Source: Haloferula luteola
GTDB taxonomy: Bacteria > Verrucomicrobiota > Verrucomicrobiia > Verrucomicrobiales > Akkermansiaceae
Direction: 5' to 3'
NCBI RefSeq assembly: GCF_014201715.1
Contig: NZ_JACHFD010000005.1
Coordinates: forward strand, 178,874 to 242,873
Length of the DNA stretch: 64,000 bases
Shown here: positions 60,816 to 64,000 of the stretch, one piece after another
Numbering within the stretch: the stretch's first letter is position 1
Layout: every line of letters begins with the position of its first letter
The notes under the pieces: model-generated
Database searches by the model: none
Told to the model about the DNA's origin: nothing
The model's input: only the letters and a program-made list of their open reading frames with translations
Program-made: the position numbers and the translations under genes

Positions 60816-61724
60816 ATGGATGGGGTGCTCATTAGTTTTATGTGTGTTTTGATGACCTGTCCTTTATTAGGCGATGGGGAGGTCGAGCTCGATGCCTGGA
60901 ACGGGAAATTGGACGAATGGGAAGAGCTTGCCGATCGCTATGCTAAATCGGCTAATCCAAAAGATGGTGAAACAGTCGAGCGGGGGATAAGAACACTCCG
61001 AGAGCCATGGGGTGGCCCTCCTCAAGAGCTTATCGAAAGGCTTGATCAAGTTCATCAAAAGTTGGTATTAGCGCTGCTGAGTGATTCAGACGTTATTGAT
61101 AGTTATGAAGAGGAAATCTCTAATGCGAGAGCGCAGTGGAGAGGATCTGATCAAGCATTGTGGGAGAGCAGGAATGCGTATTTCAATCGCTGTAAAACCG
61201 TGATCTCAACACTTGGGAATCTTCCTGATCCTAAAAGTATTCGAGTCCTTGGAGAGCTTTTGAATGACACAGAAGCGATTTGGATGCCGGATAGTGACGA
61301 GATGTTTGGTCCAAATTCTCGCCCAGCTCTGTTGGGGCTTAAAAACCTAGTAGCTGATGGGCCTGAGGATAGCGATGATGTGATCTATGGCTCTTCGATA
61401 GACCGAACTGCTTGGATGAATTGGTTTCAGCAAGTGAAACAAGGAAAGCGGACCTTTCGATTCAAGGGAAAGATGCAAGCCTTCAATTTGAGAGGACCAG
61501 TAGCAAAAGAGCTTCATCCGCCGTTCGAAAAGGGAGATTTTCCAGTTCCTCGAAAGTCGCTGGATGAAAGATTATCAACTTTCCCTAGTTCTAGGGTATT
61601 ATCCGAGAAAGCCAATGCCGATCAAAGATCTTTATGGGTGATGATCGCATCTGGACTAGGAGGGCTTGCCCTGGGGTTGGGAGCTTTTTTATTCATTGGA
61701 CGTCATTGGAGGAAATTTCGGTAA
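60816..61724 (+). CDS. array paralog 3, exported and membrane-anchored (candidate immunity protein)
   Basis: The 302-residue protein has a short signal-like start (MDGVLISFMCVLMTCPLLG), the family core LPDPKSIRVLGELLNDTEA, and WFQQVKQGKRTFRFKG, ending with a membrane helix (VMIASGLGGLALGLGAFLF) and HWRKFR. It belongs to a second subfamily with paralog 4, marked by EPWGGPPQEL, GPNSRPALLGLK and a DGPEDSDDVIYG stretch missing in paralogs 1 and 2. A TTG at 60804 is an alternative start. It follows paralog 2 after 83 bases. Confidence 0.7.
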   Translation: MDGVLISFMCVLMTCPLLGDGEVELDAWNGKLDEWEELADRYAKSANPKDGETVERGIRTLREPWGGPPQELIERLDQVHQKLVLALLSDSDVIDSYEEEISNARAQWRGSDQALWESRNAYFNRCKTVISTLGNLPDPKSIRVLGELLNDTEAIWMPDSDEMFGPNSRPALLGLKNLVADGPEDSDDVIYGSSIDRTAWMNWFQQVKQGKRTFRFKGKMQAFNLRGPVAKELHPPFEKGDFPVPRKSLDERLSTFPSSRVLSEKANADQRSLWVMIASGLGGLALGLGAFLFIGRHWRKFR

Positions 61725-61812
61725 TCGAAATGCTTATTGGCTTCTTAGGATGTTTATCGCGAGTCGATCTCCGGGTCGAAATTTTCAAGAAGTATATAAT
61801 TGAATTGTGATC

Positions 61813-62709
61813 ATGAGTTGGGCGTTCATGATGTATCTTGTTATTGCGGAACCGATCGTGAAGGGGCTTGATGAGTGCGAGTGGTCCAAAAGATTCGATG
61901 AATGGAGGAGTCTAACGGCGGAATACCAGAAAAAACCAACGGATGTAAATCGTGACCTTCTAGCATTAACTATCCGGAATATGGCAAGGGGTTGGGGCGG
62001 TCCTCCGGAGGAACTTCAGGCAGAAAAGACCGAAGTTCAGGAAGAAATGATTGAAGTTCTCATGGGGAATCCAGAGAATTTGTTGTTCTTTGAAAGCGAA
62101 ATCAAAGAAGCTAAGAGAAAATGGTCTCAATCCGATCAGTCCAGCTATGAGGAAAGAAAGGAATATTATTCTCGATGTGAGAACTCTATTTCCATTTTGG
62201 GCTTTCTGCCTGATCCGCGATCAGTTCGTGTTTTGGGTGAGCTTTTGACGGATACTCAGGCATTTTGGACGTCAGAAGGAGAGGAGGTTCTCGGCCCGAA
62301 TTGTCGTTACGCAATGGCCGGATTGAAGTCTCTCATTGAAGACGGCCCAGAATCGAGTGATGATCCCATTTACGGAAAGGTCATCGACCGTAATGCGTGG
62401 ATCCATTGGTATGATCAGGTTAAATCCGGAAATCGAACATTCCGATTTCGTGGAAGTGATCAATTTTACTCACTTCAAGGTCCAGTGGATAAGGCTCTTG
62501 GCTCCTATTTGGAACCGGGTTCTCTTCCAACGCGGCGAGATTCGATAAAAGATAGATTTTCAAGAAATTGGGAAAGTCACAAGTTTGAGAAAAGGGACGC
62601 GAAATTGAGGGGATTTGGGTTGATATATCTGGGTGTAGGATTCAGTGTTATTGTATTGGGGTTTATTGTATATAAGAAGATTCATGATTTTAAAGTTGGG
62701 CGATCATAA
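61813..62709 (+). CDS. array paralog 4, exported and membrane-anchored (candidate immunity protein)
   Basis: The 298-residue protein groups with paralog 3: GWGGPPEEL, LPDPRSVRVLGELLTDTQA, GPNCRYAMAGLK, DGPESSDDPIYG, GNRTFRFRG. It has a short hydrophobic N-terminus (MSWAFMMYLVIAEPIV) that is weak as a signal peptide, a helical body, and a C-terminal helix (GLIYLGVGFSVIVLGFIVY) with a basic tail. A GTG at 61807 is an alternative start. It follows paralog 3 after 88 bases and is AT-rich like the rest of the array. Confidence 0.7.
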   Translation: MSWAFMMYLVIAEPIVKGLDECEWSKRFDEWRSLTAEYQKKPTDVNRDLLALTIRNMARGWGGPPEELQAEKTEVQEEMIEVLMGNPENLLFFESEIKEAKRKWSQSDQSSYEERKEYYSRCENSISILGFLPDPRSVRVLGELLTDTQAFWTSEGEEVLGPNCRYAMAGLKSLIEDGPESSDDPIYGKVIDRNAWIHWYDQVKSGNRTFRFRGSDQFYSLQGPVDKALGSYLEPGSLPTRRDSIKDRFSRNWESHKFEKRDAKLRGFGLIYLGVGFSVIVLGFIVYKKIHDFKVGRS

Positions 62710-62834
62710 TTGATGTATTTCATTGTTGGTGGATTCGTTGAATAGACTAGTGAATGAGGTATTCCGTCATCGCGAGGTTGATGGGTGTTTTGAGTTTAGA
62801 ACGAATTTCCTAAATTGTCCGATATTTGAGCGCG

Positions 62835-63252
62835 ATGAATCGACTGGCTATGTGTATGGTGGTTTTGTCATGGATTCCAGATCTCAGTGGGGAGGACCGG
62901 AAGGATTGGGTCATGGAGTCGAGTTCGATTCAGAGTTCATATGACTATCTGAGGAGTAGTGCGGAAGAGGCAAAAGCGAACCCGACAATTGAAAATGTTG
63001 GTGGTTTGGCCCGAGGTATTCGCAAGCTGGGGGAGAAGAGTATCTACCCCCATGAGGATCGTGAAAAAGTAAGGGCGAGCCTGATTGAGTCGATCATGAT
63101 GATCTCGAATTTTGAGTCCTTTCTGATTGAGGGGCTCGAAGTCAAGAAATTGGAATGGAGATCGGGAAGTGGATATCCTCACGAGTATGATGTCGAAAGA
63201 GTCAATGTCGTGAAGACTCTAGAAGCCATACCTGCTCCCGGGTCCGTTCGAG
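62835..63252 (+). pseudogene. array paralog 5, truncated by the Rhs junction
   Basis: This copy opens with its own signal-like start (MNRLAMCMVVLSWIPDLSGE) and then matches paralog 1 closely (NVGGLARGIRKLGEKSIYPH through EAIPAPGSVR). Homology stops at 63252, before the core LGELLFDDSG, the FRFKG stretch and the membrane anchor. The frame continues to 63380 but only by reading Rhs DNA in the wrong frame, giving an Arg-rich tail with no similarity. It therefore lacks roughly half of the protein, including the anchor, and is probably not functional as a family member. The cut could be natural recombination or an assembly chimera. Confidence 0.7.
62959..63252 (+). repeat. 294-bp near-identical segment, copy 2
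   Basis: It matches 58983-59276 at 291 of 294 positions. The three differences change V to A, P to S and I to S in the encoded protein. The right edge of the match coincides with the junction to Rhs sequence. Confidence 0.92.
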
Positions 63253-63255
63253 GGG

Positions 63256-64000
63256 ATGTCCCTCAGATCGTTAGAATCGGTGGCATCCATGGGTCACGAC
63301 TACGATGCCGCAGGTCGTCGCGAACTCACCCGCCGCGAAGACGGCACCTGGTGGACCTACGGCTACAACACCCGCTCTGAAGTCACCGCCGCCGCCAAAC
63401 ACGCCACGACCAGTGCCCTTGTGCCCGGGCTGGAATTCAGCTACAGTTACGATGGCATGGGAAATCGGACCAACTCCAGCGCGGGTAGTGGCAGCGGCAT
63501 GGCCATTCGTGGGTTCACACCCAATGCCCTCAACCAGTATTCTACCCTGACCAACAACGCCAAGTTGAACCTCCTGGTGCGTTCCGATGCGGCCATCACC
63601 GCGACCGCGAGTCGAGGCCCTCACAATGGGATCGATGTCCAAGGCCAATTCTACGGAATTCGGCAAACCGCCAATAACGCGGGAAATGGCAAGGTGGTTA
63701 CTACCAACGTCACCCGTAGTGGAGGAGGCACCTCTCAGGTGAAGACCTGGGTTCCGCCCAATAGCCTGACTCCGACCTATGACGCGGGAGGAAAGCTCCT
63801 CAAAGACGGACGCTGGGACTACACTTGGGATGGAGAAAGCCGAATTGTGAAGATGGTTTCCTCTGGTTCGGCGAAGAATGCCGGTGCGCCGAATATTACC
63901 CTGAGATTCGCCTACGATTGGATGGGGCGTCGTATTGGCAAATCGATCACGGAAGGCACGTCCACCACCCACGAATCCTACGCTTACGATGGCTGGAATC
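63256..64000 (+). CDS. Rhs/YD-repeat protein fragment, 5'-truncated and running off the window
   Basis: An uninterrupted frame of 248 codons encodes Rhs-type YD repeats: YDAAGRRELTRREDG, WWTYGYNTRSEVTAA, YSYDGMGNRTNSS, PNALNQYSTL, YDAGGKLLKDGRWDYTWDGESR, FAYDWMGRRIGKS and SYAYDGWN. Rhs proteins form a shell around a C-terminal toxin. The sequence enters in mid-repeat at 63253, with no signal peptide or N-terminal domain, so it is a fragment or displaced C-terminal part. An ATG at 63256 exists but may not be used. It is GC-rich (34 of 60 bases at 63601-63660) unlike the array before it. The toxin end, if any, is beyond the window. Confidence 0.85.
   Translation, partial: MSLRSLESVASMGHDYDAAGRRELTRREDGTWWTYGYNTRSEVTAAAKHATTSALVPGLEFSYSYDGMGNRTNSSAGSGSGMAIRGFTPNALNQYSTLTNNAKLNLLVRSDAAITATASRGPHNGIDVQGQFYGIRQTANNAGNGKVVTTNVTRSGGGTSQVKTWVPPNSLTPTYDAGGKLLKDGRWDYTWDGESRIVKMVSSGSAKNAGAPNITLRFAYDWMGRRIGKSITEGTSTTHESYAYDGWN

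Noticed and set aside
63253..63380. C-terminal extension of paralog 5
   Set aside because: These codons are Rhs sequence read out of frame; the Arg-rich result has no similarity to the family.
1..64000. CRISPR arrays, insertion sequences, tRNA or rRNA genes
   Set aside because: No regularly spaced short repeats, transposase-like proteins, tRNA T-loop/acceptor patterns or rRNA stretches were seen by eye. A tRNA scan and an IS search would be decisive, since a lone tRNA could be missed.

Overview
The window looks like a chromosomal segment of a Verrucomicrobiota bacterium (Verrucomicrobiaceae-like), running from just upstream of dnaA. The evidence is indirect. Most of it is GC-rich. It carries two PEP-CTERM proteins, a secreted-protein-heavy gene set (a sulfatase and GH127, GH43 and GH15 enzymes), an ExbB/ExbD/TPR cluster, an exported secretin-like domain protein, and paralog families I associate with this phylum. 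No 16S gene or tRNA is present to confirm this.

Layout: (1) 1-3031: candidate origin, dnaA and dnaN. (2) 3108-10969: a Grx-MauE membrane protein, then csaA and trmO and a tight plus-strand run hemX-hemA-hemC-cobA/hemD-nadC-birA with stop/start overlaps (tetrapyrrole, NAD and biotin metabolism). (3) 10960-15878, minus strand: a TPR protein with ExbD and ExbB, then queC and queF. (4) 15924-24602, minus strand: a polysaccharide-degradation block of GH127 and GH43 (a shared C-terminal accessory domain), a two-component pair with an exported secretin-like protein, and a sulfatase. (5) 25284-30865: GH15, an SDR dehydrogenase, a PAP2 phosphatase and GTP-type PEP carboxykinase, whose upstream region carries a run of hairpins ending in an intrinsic-terminator shape. 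(6) 31469-34586: two PEP-CTERM proteins flanking a secreted PI-PLC-like protein. (7) 34755-49742: mostly housekeeping, with dxs, xseB, a GT39-like membrane protein, an NtrC-type two-component pair, cutA, acylphosphatase, marC, folP, deoB, rpsN, an FmdB zinc ribbon, a CorC/HlyC protein and a methyltransferase. (8) 49800-55637: a DUF4407 protein, a CPA antiporter, a small membrane protein with a perfect 16-bp palindrome at its start, and dgt.

(9) 55921-64000 is the accessory region and the most interesting part. A secreted 978-residue protein has a GC-rich N-terminal body with calcium-binding TSP3-like repeats and an AT-richer C-terminal zincin module (HEIGH...H). It is translationally coupled to a same-strand array of AT-rich paralogs, each with a signal peptide and, in the four full-length members, one C-terminal membrane anchor. 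The fifth paralog is cut short and abuts a GC-rich, 5'-truncated Rhs/YD-repeat gene that runs off the window. A 294-bp stretch is nearly identical between the first and fifth paralogs. I read this as a candidate polymorphic effector locus with a zincin effector and a tandem array of periplasm-facing, membrane-anchored candidate immunity proteins. This is inference from architecture, not a demonstrated function.

Start sites were chosen mostly by family length and N-terminal signals. Shine-Dalgarno motifs are weak or absent in front of many genes.
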